DNA of 27,271 nt from a virus: the IMG/VR virus record IMGVR_UViG_3300007363_000080, positions 1-27,271 of that record; one strand, given 5' to 3'. The translations under genes and the position numbers were made by a program. The notes under the pieces were generated by a model that worked only from the letters and a program-made list of their open reading frames with translations, had not been told where the DNA came from and searched no databases. Positions 14,335-21,998 of this stretch are shown one piece after another. Position 1 is the stretch's first letter; each line of letters starts with the position of its first letter.

Positions 14335-15918
14335 CTATTGGTCCTCTCGGGTGTTTAGCTGACCTACACAGGTGGCCGTGGACGTGACGGAACGCACCGC
14401 AATAGTGATAGATTCGCCGGGTTGCAGCGTCACATCGTCGGAGAACGGGAATACGAACGATCCATCGCCCGCCACGGTGCCCGTCCACACCACTTGGTCA
14501 TTCGTAGCGAACGTGCAGGCTGTTGCCGCCGTATCAGTGTAGGTGCAGGACGTAGTGGCGTAGCTCGTGAAATTGGGATTCCCGGCCGTCAGATTGGCGT
14601 TGCGTATGACAAAGAACGACGTGATGCCGGTGGTGCTCTTGGCGACTCCACCAACGGACAACAGGTTGACCACGCTCTGATTGGCCTTCCCGCCGTACAC
14701 CCTGTCGTTTCGGACGGTGAAAATCGGGGTGTACGCGGACGTGCTGCTGGTAACGCCTGACGTATTGAAGTAACTCATGCGCGGGCCGGTCAGGCGTTTC
14801 TGACCCTCGGTGAACCCGCCAAAACTCCCAACGCTCACGCTTACGTCCGTTGTCGATCCCGCTGAATAAGCAGCCATCGTGAAGGGGAACGACGGGTTGC
14901 TGACGTGTGGGGTCGTTCTGGCGTTGGGAAACCGAAACGTATGGGCAACCACAAAGTCGGGGTTGTTTCCGTCCGGCGTTACCGTTTCCACGCTCATCGT
15001 GACGCAGCCAAACCCCAAATACTGCATCCCGATCTGGAAGACATTACCCTTGGAAGGGTCTAGCGTGATGCCACTATACCCGGTTCCATCCAGCTTGTCC
15101 CCGTTCCAGCTACTCTGCGCCACCCATGTATCCGTGGACGCCACGCCAGCAGTCGTCTCCGCCACTGTCGCCGCTGCTGGGGAACCTGCGCCCGTCTGTG
15201 CCAGCGAGAACGTGCCTGTCACCGGGCCTGCGGAGTTGGAGAGAAAAAGGACCGTGCTGCCACGGCTCCACGCATCCCAACCGGGGAACGTGCCCCGTGA
15301 AATCTCATAGGCCGTCCGCGCCGTGCTGCTGTTATTCGTAGCCGTGACGTTGGCTGTCGTTCCGTTCGGAAGCGTCACCACGTAGTCGTTGGTTGCCGTT
15401 GACGCCGTGGTGATGGTCATGGTCTGCAACTCGCGGACCCCTCCCGTGACGTGCAGCACGCCAAAACTTGTGCCGTTGTATCCGAAGTAGAAGCCGCTTT
15501 CCGACGTGCCGAATCCCGCAACGACAATGCTAGATGCCACTGGAGCCGAGAAAAGGGCTGAAAAGCGCCCGACTGTGCCTTGGCCGGGACGATAGCGAAG
15601 GCGTCTACGCGACTGGATGGTGGCAAAAGAATAGGAGGTCGTGCCCGTGTTGCACTTGAACATCCCGTTGGCCCCGGAGGTTGCTCCCGTTCCCGCGCCC
15701 GCAATCGACCGACCCGATGTTGCCAGCGCCTCCGAGGAGTTGATCCCGTAGACGGAATCAGTCTGGAAGATGGGCGTGAGACTTTCGCAATGCACAGACC
15801 CAAACGGAAGGCGTGGGCCGTGGATTGCCACCTCTAAGTGCCCCTCCTGCGTGGAGGACGTGCCGGGTAATTCCCGGTTGGTGATATACACCTTCTCGAT
15901 CTTGTCGCTATTTACCAT
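14335..15918 (-). CDS. Conserved phage virion protein, possible tail spike/fibre (527 aa)
   Basis: Beta-rich protein with conserved segments I recognise from many phages and annotated there as structural or unknown: GSVHCESLTPIFQTDSVYG near residue 40, RRLRYRPGQGTVGRFSALF near 105, FYFGYNGTSFGVLHVTGG near 145, and DPSKGNVFQIGMQYLGFG near 290. The second half is rich in Thr/Ser and likely a jelly-roll or LamG-like fold. Its ATG overlaps the stop of the upstream membrane protein by 1 nt. Position between the lysis genes and the nozzle gene suggests a virion surface part, possibly host binding. The exact function is not known to me. Confidence 0.65.
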   Translation of the reverse strand: MVNSDKIEKVYITNRELPGTSSTQEGHLEVAIHGPRLPFGSVHCESLTPIFQTDSVYGINSSEALATSGRSIAGAGTGATSGANGMFKCNTGTTSYSFATIQSRRRLRYRPGQGTVGRFSALFSAPVASSIVVAGFGTSESGFYFGYNGTSFGVLHVTGGVRELQTMTITTASTATNDYVVTLPNGTTANVTATNNSSTARTAYEISRGTFPGWDAWSRGSTVLFLSNSAGPVTGTFSLAQTGAGSPAAATVAETTAGVASTDTWVAQSSWNGDKLDGTGYSGITLDPSKGNVFQIGMQYLGFGCVTMSVETVTPDGNNPDFVVAHTFRFPNARTTPHVSNPSFPFTMAAYSAGSTTDVSVSVGSFGGFTEGQKRLTGPRMSYFNTSGVTSSTSAYTPIFTVRNDRVYGGKANQSVVNLLSVGGVAKSTTGITSFFVIRNANLTAGNPNFTSYATTSCTYTDTAATACTFATNDQVVWTGTVAGDGSFVFPFSDDVTLQPGESITIAVRSVTSTATCVGQLNTREDQ

Positions 15919-16190
15919 TAGCGGGCGCGAGCCTCAACAATACGGTCGAGCTTCTGCGAAATGTCCCGAAGGTTTTGCTTCATCTCCGCGTACATGGCCT
16001 GTGCTGCCGTGCGGTCGGCAATGTATTCCGCCCGGCTGACAGCAGCGGACGTGCTGGCCTCAACGTAGATGATACGTTGCTCCAAAGCCCCGGCTTTAGC
16101 CCCCAGCCACAGGATGTTTCCCACAATGGCAATGATGGCAATGATCGTCGGCAACCAACGGGAGAGTGCGTCTTTCGCTTTTTCGCTCAT
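15918..16190 (-). CDS. Single-pass membrane protein with coiled coil (90 aa), lysis-associated
   Basis: I use the ATG at 16190 (MSEKAKDALSRW), 2 nt after the holin stop; a longer form would begin inside the holin gene. Residues 13-35 (LPTIIAIIAIVGNILWLGA) form one membrane helix. Residues 36-90 are an alternating hydrophobic, charged coiled-coil region ending in basic residues. The topology (short N-terminus, one helix, long coiled coil) resembles i-spanin-like or accessory holin proteins. Its place directly after the holin supports a lysis role. No lipobox-bearing o-spanin partner is nested in it. Confidence 0.6.
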   Translation of the reverse strand: MSEKAKDALSRWLPTIIAIIAIVGNILWLGAKAGALEQRIIYVEASTSAAVSRAEYIADRTAAQAMYAEMKQNLRDISQKLDRIVEARAR

Positions 16191-16192
16191 GT

Positions 16193-16627
16193 TCACTTCT
16201 TGGAATACCGGCTTCCATACCACCAGAAAAGGGCGGTAAAGGCACCGAAGGTTATTTCGCCAAGCATTGCCTGCCTAGCTTGTTCAGGGGATACGGAAAA
16301 AACGTAGACAAGGACGCATAGAAGCGCCCATGTCAGGCCGGGGCGGGTAAACGTGCGGAAAGCCTCAACAATGGTGAACAGGGACGCCACCCACGGCAGA
16401 ACGCCCGTAGGGACCACAAACGGGGCTTGCGAACCCTGAGAGCGGGCAAAGGCATCCCATGCGGCAGCCTTCTCTGCCGACTCCGTTTTGGCCTTCATCA
16501 GCATGATTTCCACCTCGGCGTCCTTCTTCTTGCGCCAGGTTTCAAAGATGCCGGTGCCAAGATGCAGGATGGAGCCAAACACCCCGCCGCCCGCCGCATT
16601 AAAGAGAAGATCGACAATTCCGGGCAT
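16193..16627 (-). CDS. Holin, three-membrane-helix type (144 aa)
   Basis: The N-terminus (LFNAAGGGVFGSILHLGTGIFETWRKKKDAEVEIMLMKA) is the signature of the 3-TM phage/GTA holin family: a Gly-rich hydrophobic start, then a charged helix. Three hydrophobic segments follow at about 72-92, 97-113 and 120-138, and the protein ends with a basic tail (GSRYSKK). Holins form holes in the cytoplasmic membrane to time lysis. It starts one base after the TGA of the papain-like lipoprotein and is followed by the membrane/coiled-coil gene, giving a compact lysis cassette. The family call is by pattern and topology. Confidence 0.75.
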   Translation of the reverse strand: MPGIVDLLFNAAGGGVFGSILHLGTGIFETWRKKKDAEVEIMLMKAKTESAEKAAAWDAFARSQGSQAPFVVPTGVLPWVASLFTIVEAFRTFTRPGLTWALLCVLVYVFSVSPEQARQAMLGEITFGAFTALFWWYGSRYSKK

Positions 16628-16628
16628 G

Positions 16629-17114
16629 TCAGAACCTCACGTAGTAGATTGAGGCCAGTTCCTGTGGGGAGAGCGTCAGGAATTTGCCCGTTTGGGGCTC
16701 AATGAACACCGGACCCTGTTCCGTGATAGCTAGGTTGATGGCATGGGGTCCAAGGGGTCCGACATACCAAGCCTCCCCTACAGCCGCAGCTTGAGCCGGG
16801 TTGTAGGCGTGGAATTGGTCGCGGTAGAAGCGCATTTGGACGCCAGAGGCATACGCCGTCGCAAACTTGTTGCAGTCAAAGCGTCCCTCCCAGCCCACAA
16901 TGTCCTTGGAAAACAGGTCGTCTCGGAAATCGCTGTAATAGCCTTTCAGCCATGCCGTGTGGACAATCGAATAACCCTTGTCTGGCAGGAAAGCCATCGG
17001 GAATAACCCCCGTAGCTCCGCATTAGAGAGGTTTGCCCCTGCAGCCATAGGTTCACCCTTCCGGGCACACGAAATGGCTATAAACGCAAGGAATAGGGCA
17101 AGGAATGGCCTCAC
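16629..17114 (-). CDS. Papain/transglutaminase-fold-like lipoprotein (161 aa)
   Basis: I choose the GTG at 17114 because GAGGAGG lies 4 nt upstream and it forms a GTGA overlap with the previous gene; a longer frame is possible but unlikely. The N-terminus MRPFLALFLAFIAISCARKG is a lipoprotein-type signal with Cys16 after AIS. The mature part has a plausible catalytic set: Cys81 in RFDCNKFATAY, His124 in LGPHAINLA, and Glu139/Gln141 in FIEPQTGKF. This order resembles phage proteins related to papain-fold (agglutinin C-terminal-like) cysteine peptidases. It lies immediately before the holin, so a role in lysis or envelope modification is possible. No canonical endolysin is visible elsewhere in the window. 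The enzymatic role is inferred. Confidence 0.6.
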   Translation of the reverse strand: MRPFLALFLAFIAISCARKGEPMAAGANLSNAELRGLFPMAFLPDKGYSIVHTAWLKGYYSDFRDDLFSKDIVGWEGRFDCNKFATAYASGVQMRFYRDQFHAYNPAQAAAVGEAWYVGPLGPHAINLAITEQGPVFIEPQTGKFLTLSPQELASIYYVRF

Positions 17115-17374
17115 AGCGCCTCCTCTGGAGAAGCCTCCGGTAGCATCACCGTCCATTCCCCGTCAGCCGCCTCCACAAGCGGAAGCGCCTCCGTCTCCGG
17201 GTCGCCCAGCACTTCCGCGCACACCGGCTCCCACAGGATGCCGCAGCGGTCGCCGTCAGTGTAGATGCCAGACCAAGCGCCGCAGGGGTTGCCGTCCTTG
17301 TCGCGGATGTAGGAGGCGATCAGGCTATCAACCACCTCGGCATGGAGTTCGTTGTCGCACACTAGGATGGTCAT
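17111..17374 (-). CDS. Hypothetical acidic protein (87 aa)
   Basis: Small acidic protein (many Asp/Glu, few Lys) between the LamG-type fibre gene and the papain-like lipoprotein gene, overlapping both (ATGA at the start, GTGA at the end). Three cysteines are spread over the first half (VCDNE, NPCGAW, RCGILWEPVC is close to a Cys pair). No signal, membrane segment or known domain. It could be a small assembly factor; nothing in the sequence decides it. Confidence 0.55.
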   Translation of the reverse strand: MTILVCDNELHAEVVDSLIASYIRDKDGNPCGAWSGIYTDGDRCGILWEPVCAEVLGDPETEALPLVEAADGEWTVMLPEASPEEAL

Positions 17375-18765
17375 GGCGTTACCCCCCAGCGGCGCATCTC
17401 ATAGGCCGCGATCCGCAGTTGCAGAGCGTCAGCGTCGGCGGCGGAACGGAGCAGGGCTTCACTCCAAGTGATGTTGCTTGAATTACCGACATTACCATCC
17501 GCGCCAACCGTAAAGCCACTAGCCGCAGTCGTTCCCGTGGTCCGCGTAATAGCCGCAGAAATGTTTTTTCGCTGAGAGGATGACGATCCGCTGTAAACGG
17601 TGGAGAGAACGGCCCGCACCCCAACCGTCATGTCGGTAACACCAGCAACGTCAGGAGTACCGCCCAAAAAGTTCAGATTGGGCGCAGACGTTTTTTGGTA
17701 ACAGCGCATATTGTTTTGCGTGTTTCCATCCCAAACGGTGTCGCCGTCCGTAAAGCCCACCTGACTGCCGGTGAAATAGACGCTCTCCGGTTGGCTAAGA
17801 GAGAACGCCGCGCTCTTCAGGTAGTCGTTGCTGCCGTCGAACGTCGCGATGTTGTACCCGCCGCTGACGCTAAATATCGGCTGATTAGCCTGCACCCCCT
17901 GATACAGGTCTCGCGCCCCGTGAATTCGGGCGGGAAGGGCGATGGCGGATTGCGTCACCGTCACCGTCTGTCCGCTCGTCGCCGTGAACGACGTGGCAAA
18001 CTTCGCGGCGAGGCCGAAATCCACGAACACCACGTTGCTGCTCTGTATCGTGCCCGCCGCGTTCGCGATGATTTCAGCCGCAGAAAGTACCTTGGAATAC
18101 ACCGCCGCACGGTAGATCGCGCCCGGTTGTGTTTCGACCCCTGAGTTGAAGCCGATATTTGTGCTCGTGCTGGTGATCGTGTCAGACCAATCGGGCGGGG
18201 TGCCGCCTGTCGTCTCAGAACCGGAAAGCGTTGCTGTTACTCCCGCCGCCGTGGTGACGTAGGCTGCGAACGTCGTGCCGGTCCTCGTAAACGTCACGGT
18301 GACAACTTGCCCAGTATACGTGCTTGAGAAATTAGCTACCGACAGTCTCCGAAAGTCGGATGTGGTGGCCCCGAGCAAATTAAACTCTATCTCGCCAGAA
18401 CTTCTAGTTTCACAAAAAAATGCTCTGCTTACGTTGTTCGTCGACGCACTACTGGACAGCGACATCACGCCAGCTGTGGTCGCAGACAAAGCCGCTTGAA
18501 ACGTCAGGCTTACACTCACGTCTCCTGTGCCAATAGCCGTGCCCGTCGTCAGTGAACAACGATTGCCCGTAACCTGTGGAAGTAGCAGAACATTCACCGC
18601 GCTGTTCCTGCTCCGGTCCGCCACGTAGTAGAGGCGATTGCTGCCGTCGATCAGGTAGGCGGAGTCGGAGGCAGACCCCGACAACGAATACACCGCCGCA
18701 TTATCAGCCAGCGTGTACGGGCTGAATCCACCCCCAAACAATGCTGCCTGTCGCGGGCTTGGCAT
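17371..18765 (-). CDS. Tail fibre/spike with two LamG-like domains (464 aa)
   Basis: The N-terminus (MPSPRQAALFGGGFSPYTLADN) is a typical short leader of phage structural proteins. Two concanavalin A/LamG-like units are visible. The first covers about 80-245 and ends with the diagnostic GAIYRAAVYSKVLSAAEIIANA (LamG closing strand and helix). The second covers about 295-460 (ANQPIFSVSGGYNIATFDGSNDYLKSAAF ... ITWSEALLRSAADADALQLRIAAYEMRRWG). Such domains bind sugars on host surfaces. Position after the adaptor block fits a tail fibre or spike. The stop overlaps the next ATG. Confidence 0.7.
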   Translation of the reverse strand: MPSPRQAALFGGGFSPYTLADNAAVYSLSGSASDSAYLIDGSNRLYYVADRSRNSAVNVLLLPQVTGNRCSLTTGTAIGTGDVSVSLTFQAALSATTAGVMSLSSSASTNNVSRAFFCETRSSGEIEFNLLGATTSDFRRLSVANFSSTYTGQVVTVTFTRTGTTFAAYVTTAAGVTATLSGSETTGGTPPDWSDTITSTSTNIGFNSGVETQPGAIYRAAVYSKVLSAAEIIANAAGTIQSSNVVFVDFGLAAKFATSFTATSGQTVTVTQSAIALPARIHGARDLYQGVQANQPIFSVSGGYNIATFDGSNDYLKSAAFSLSQPESVYFTGSQVGFTDGDTVWDGNTQNNMRCYQKTSAPNLNFLGGTPDVAGVTDMTVGVRAVLSTVYSGSSSSQRKNISAAITRTTGTTAASGFTVGADGNVGNSSNITWSEALLRSAADADALQLRIAAYEMRRWGVTP

Positions 18766-19325
18766 TAGTTGACCAGGTCATCCAAGGTAACGGTGAACAC
18801 CTCAGCATTAGCGGGCGTATAGGCCGCACGCGCCTCAATAAGCGCCTGAATGGTGCTGCCGGAAGCGTTCTTGATGTTGATGTCGTTGCCTACGACGGGA
18901 AGACCAAGCCCCGCAGCCCCGTCCGTAAAAGCACGGTCGATGGTAACATCGAACGCCCCAAGGTAGTTGGCCACCTGATCCGTGGAGAACGCCGCGTTGT
19001 CACCATTGGCGCAGGTGATGGTGGCAGAACCCCGGTAGAAGTGGACGCGGAAGCTGGCGTTCGTGGTGCTTGTCCCGCTCTTATGCAGCTTGAGACGACG
19101 AAGCATGAAACTACCCGCCGCCGTATTCGTCACGGTGAGCGACATGGCCGCGACGCTGCCAGCCGTGGTGCTATTGGCTACGAGGTCGCCAGAGGCGTAT
19201 GCCGTCGTATCAGAAGGCCGCGTAAAATTGGCCGTCGGATTGAGCACGGCCCCGCCAACGGTTAGGGGGTTGGTGGCGCTCACCGGAAGCCCGGCATAAT
19301 TGATGTTGGTGGCTGCGAGTCCCAT
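18765..19325 (-). CDS. Virion structural protein (186 aa)
   Basis: Beta-rich protein with low charge and many Thr/Ala/Ser. The segment GGAVLNPTANFTRPSDTTAYASGDLVANSTTAGSV and the following FMLRRLKLHKSGTSTTNASFRVHFYRG match a pattern I associate with phage capsid- or tail-associated beta-sandwich proteins. No signal or membrane segment. It lies between the adaptor-like and LamG-type fibre genes and overlaps the fibre start by one base. It may be a base or tail-decoration protein; the specific role is unknown. Confidence 0.6.
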   Translation of the reverse strand: MGLAATNINYAGLPVSATNPLTVGGAVLNPTANFTRPSDTTAYASGDLVANSTTAGSVAAMSLTVTNTAAGSFMLRRLKLHKSGTSTTNASFRVHFYRGSATITCANGDNAAFSTDQVANYLGAFDVTIDRAFTDGAAGLGLPVVGNDINIKNASGSTIQALIEARAAYTPANAEVFTVTLDDLVN

Positions 19326-19329
19326 GGAA

Positions 19330-20184
19330 TTAGCGGTTTTGAGTGGTGCCGTGTGTGGCGAAAGAAGAGATTAGGCGGGAGTTGGCTTGGTTCTGCGGAC
19401 GCTCCAATTCTATCAGTAGGTATTGCTGGGCGGCAGACTCTTCGGCCAAAGCCTTGTCCACCTGTCCGTCCATGCGAAGGAAGTCGGCATAAGCCCCATG
19501 CGCCGTGTAATTGAAGAACTCCAGGGGAATGTTATCCCCGTCCTCATACGGGCCTTCCCAACGCTTCTTGTAGCACACCCAGAACCCCGCCAAATCCGTG
19601 CTATTGGCCACAACGTGGGCTCCGTCGCTTTCCACGTAGAAGCGAAATTCTGGCACGCTGTTGAGGTCGTAGGGGTTGCCATTGAACACCCGGATGAACG
19701 TATCTACGTCATTCAGAGCCACCGGAGCCACCGTCCCGCTTCCGCCATAGGTTTCCGTGCCCGTTGGGTCGCCCGTAAGCTCAAAGGAGAACGTGTCATC
19801 GCCGCCCACCGTCACCTGATACACCCCGTTCGGGTTGGCCGTCGAATAGGACAGCCCCGCAATCGTCACATATTGGCCGGAAACGAAGTCGCCGTCTATG
19901 TCCGCCGTCACTACCACCGTAACGGTGCTTCCAGACCGCGTTGCGCTTGAAATAACGCGATTTCCGTCCGTCTCCGTGTATTCCCACGGGATGACGTTGG
20001 AAGGGCCAGGACGGGCCTCTGCGCCCACAATGTACCGCGCCCATGTGTCCGTAAGACGGTAGGCTTGGTAGGCCCGGCGATTGATGAATGACGTTACAAA
20101 CGTCTCTTCCGTGGAGGTGAAGCTATCCACCCCGGCAAGCCCCTCAATGCGAGCAAACAAATTGGTCCAAGTATCAGTTTGCAT
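19330..20184 (-). CDS. Adaptor-like (head-tail connector) protein with inserted beta module (284 aa)
   Basis: The N-terminal 60 residues and the C-terminal 110 are helical with conserved aromatic residues (FINRRAYQAYRLTDTWARYIVGAE; WVCYKKRWEGPYEDGDNIPLEFFNYTAHGAYADFLRMDGQVDKALAEES), typical of podovirus adaptor proteins (tail tubular protein A type) that bind the portal. Between them, residues 78-155 are a beta module (VISSATRSGSTVTV ... VTIAGL ... ETYGGSGTV) that does not belong to the usual adaptor core and closely resembles a module of the nozzle-like protein. The gene starts with an ATG overlapping the stop of the 102-aa gene. The adaptor identification rests on size, position and helix pattern. 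Confidence 0.65.
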   Translation of the reverse strand: MQTDTWTNLFARIEGLAGVDSFTSTEETFVTSFINRRAYQAYRLTDTWARYIVGAEARPGPSNVIPWEYTETDGNRVISSATRSGSTVTVVVTADIDGDFVSGQYVTIAGLSYSTANPNGVYQVTVGGDDTFSFELTGDPTGTETYGGSGTVAPVALNDVDTFIRVFNGNPYDLNSVPEFRFYVESDGAHVVANSTDLAGFWVCYKKRWEGPYEDGDNIPLEFFNYTAHGAYADFLRMDGQVDKALAEESAAQQYLLIELERPQNQANSRLISSFATHGTTQNR

Positions 20185-20492
20185 CAGAGCTTGTTAGGAG
20201 CCAGATGCGGGAAACGCTTCTGGTAGTAGTTCAGAAACTCCTTGGAATGAGTCTCTTCCTGCCCGTATTTCTTGTGCATACGGAAGAACTCCCATTCAGG
20301 GATGACGGCGACACAGCGCCCCAGCCCCTTGATCTCCTTATGCTGCCGCATCTGCTTGGCTTCCTCTGCGGCCTTTAGCTCCCGCTCCTTCTCCTTGGCC
20401 TTCAAAAACTCAACGCCGGAACGAAGCTCCCGCATCATGGCTTTGCCAATGTCCCCGTCTGTCCACTTCTTGGGGGGGATGATGATTTGCAT
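20184..20492 (-). CDS. Hypothetical helical protein (102 aa)
   Basis: Highly charged helical protein (AKEKERELKAAEEAKQMRQHKEIKG) with an aromatic C-terminal part (WEFFRMHKKYGQEE, FLNYYQKRFPHLAP). It follows a terminator hairpin whose T tract ends a few bases before the ATG, and no ribosome binding site is visible, so its expression depends on readthrough. Overlap of its stop with the adaptor-like ATG suggests coupling. It is found between capsid and adaptor genes, where podoviruses often encode small assembly or internal proteins. Function unknown. Confidence 0.6.
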   Translation of the reverse strand: MQIIIPPKKWTDGDIGKAMMRELRSGVEFLKAKEKERELKAAEEAKQMRQHKEIKGLGRCVAVIPEWEFFRMHKKYGQEETHSKEFLNYYQKRFPHLAPNKL

Positions 20493-20494
20493 AG

Positions 20495-20530
20495 AAAAGG
20501 GGCGGGGGACCGTTTGGCCCGCCCGCCCCC
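20495..20530 (-). terminator. Terminator after capsid/decoration genes
   Basis: On the - strand GGGGCGGG (20529-20522) pairs with CCCGCCCC (20506-20499), with a partly paired loop (GGGCCAAACGGTCC region), and is followed by TTTT (20498-20495). The very GC-rich 8-bp stem is strong but the T tract is short, so it is likely a leaky terminator that reduces expression of downstream tail genes relative to the capsid genes. Confidence 0.65.
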
Positions 20531-20556
20531 TGATTCTACGCTACCTGCTTACGGGA

Positions 20557-20991
20557 TTAGCCGTTGTATTGCGACAGGTTGACGATGCGGAGAGCCCAAC
20601 CCCACTTGCCCGCCGTCAGGGACGCGACAGCCGCATCCGTGAGTTTCAGGTACACAGGGGCAGCCGAGGCCGTCGCGCTCACAAACTTGCTGTAATTGGA
20701 CGTAAACTGGTCGCCCGTGTTGAACACAGGGACCGTCATTCCGTCCGCATCAAGGTTGTCGATGAACTCGTCCGGGTCGCCGCTGGTCGTGCCAATGTCG
20801 AACACGACAGAGGTAGAGCCAGCCGCAGCCGTAATCTTCCACACGCAGGCCGCTTCCACGGCGCTGTTAGCGGGCATGGTGGCAATCGTGAGCCGATTAC
20901 CCGTACCGAGGGTGATCAGATCGTTGAAATCCACCGTGCCAACGTCGGTCCAGAAGGAATTGGCGCTCTCGTTGATAGTAAGTTTAGCCAT
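20557..20991 (-). CDS. Head decoration-like protein (144 aa)
   Basis: Small beta-rich protein directly after the major capsid gene, a place where capsid decoration (cement) proteins are usual. GGAGG lies about 9 nt before the ATG. The sequence is low in charge with strands such as NRLTIATMPANSAVEAACVWKITAAAGSTSVVFDIGTT and PVYLKLTDAAVASLTAGKWGWALRIVNLSQYNG. No enzymatic motif. The nearest functional guess is a trimeric decoration protein; a minor structural role is possible. Confidence 0.65.
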   Translation of the reverse strand: MAKLTINESANSFWTDVGTVDFNDLITLGTGNRLTIATMPANSAVEAACVWKITAAAGSTSVVFDIGTTSGDPDEFIDNLDADGMTVPVFNTGDQFTSNYSKFVSATASAAPVYLKLTDAAVASLTAGKWGWALRIVNLSQYNG

Positions 20992-21011
20992 AGTAGTAGT
21001 CCTCCGGGTTA

Positions 21012-21995
21012 TTAGCTAAGGACGGTGATCTTGCCGAGGGCACCCGGATGCTTGACAACAAGCGTCGAGGTCATGTCCACCCAACCACGGTCGCCGCCAC
21101 CCAGATTGGGGGCACGCTGGCTGCCGAGCGGAATAAGATCCGCCGTAGCAACGTAGTCCCAGTTAATCAGGTAGCCCGTGTCCTTGTTGGTGGTGTCAGG
21201 CGCACAGTCCGGGTTCATGTTCACAATCGAAACAACGCCGTTGTCCGAATGGTACATTTCCACCGAGAACCGCAGTGAACCGCTATCGGCGCTCTGCGTG
21301 ATGTTACGGTAGGCCGGGGTCGTGTCCGCCGAGGTCTTGGTGAAGCCCGTGATAACGGCGCGAAGGGCGGTGTCGGCAATCAGCGTCAGGCTGTTGGACA
21401 TGCCATTCGTCCGGTAGATGGACGTAATCAGGCCATTAAGCACCGTCTCAGTGAAGGTGGACGACGCATGGATGGACCCGGACGGGGTGCGATAGGCCGA
21501 AGGAACGTCAGACGGTCCCGCGCTATCAATCCAGTCACCGAGGCCGCGAGAGGTGTACGCGGTGCCCGCGCCATCTTCCGCCGCACGGTCCTGCGTGCCC
21601 ATGTGAATCGCCTCGAAGTCACGCTTGATCTCCTTAACCGCCTTCGTTTCCGCCTGGGCAATCTTCGCAGGGCCGACGCTATCGACGGCGTTCTGGATGT
21701 TGCTCACCATGAAGTCACGGCGGCGGGTGTGGCAGTAGTTGCCAAGACGCGCACGGTTGGCGAACTTGTCCGTATAGGCCGTAACGTCCGCACCCTCGGC
21801 AATGCCGGTGGTGACGGGAGCCGCGAGGCTATCAACGGTCCATTCGTGGTAGGTGGCGGTGGCTTTCTCCTTCGCCGCCATCGACAGGAAAGGGGTTTCC
21901 TGCGGGGCGAGGATCGAGAGCGCATCGGACAGGTCTTCGCGGTTGCTTACCGCCGAGCCCGTGTTAGTAGTATCGTATGTGTTTGAAAAGGCCAT
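21012..21995 (-). CDS. Major capsid protein, SU10/DUF5309-like (327 aa)
   Basis: HK97-fold major capsid protein of the SU10-like (DUF5309) group. The start (SNTYDTTNTGSAVSNREDLSDALSILAPQETPFLSMAAKEKATATYHEWTVDSLAAPV) is typical for that family, as are TRRRDFMVSNIQNAVDSVGPAKIAQAETKAVKEIKRDFEAIHMGT (long spine helix) and the C-terminal GYLINWDYVATADLIPLGSQRAPNLGG. Length agrees with the family. It follows the scaffold gene by 3 nt and precedes the decoration-like gene, the usual order. Family assignment is by memory of conserved patterns. Confidence 0.85.
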   Translation of the reverse strand: MAFSNTYDTTNTGSAVSNREDLSDALSILAPQETPFLSMAAKEKATATYHEWTVDSLAAPVTTGIAEGADVTAYTDKFANRARLGNYCHTRRRDFMVSNIQNAVDSVGPAKIAQAETKAVKEIKRDFEAIHMGTQDRAAEDGAGTAYTSRGLGDWIDSAGPSDVPSAYRTPSGSIHASSTFTETVLNGLITSIYRTNGMSNSLTLIADTALRAVITGFTKTSADTTPAYRNITQSADSGSLRFSVEMYHSDNGVVSIVNMNPDCAPDTTNKDTGYLINWDYVATADLIPLGSQRAPNLGGGDRGWVDMTSTLVVKHPGALGKITVLS

Positions 21996-21998
21996 TGC

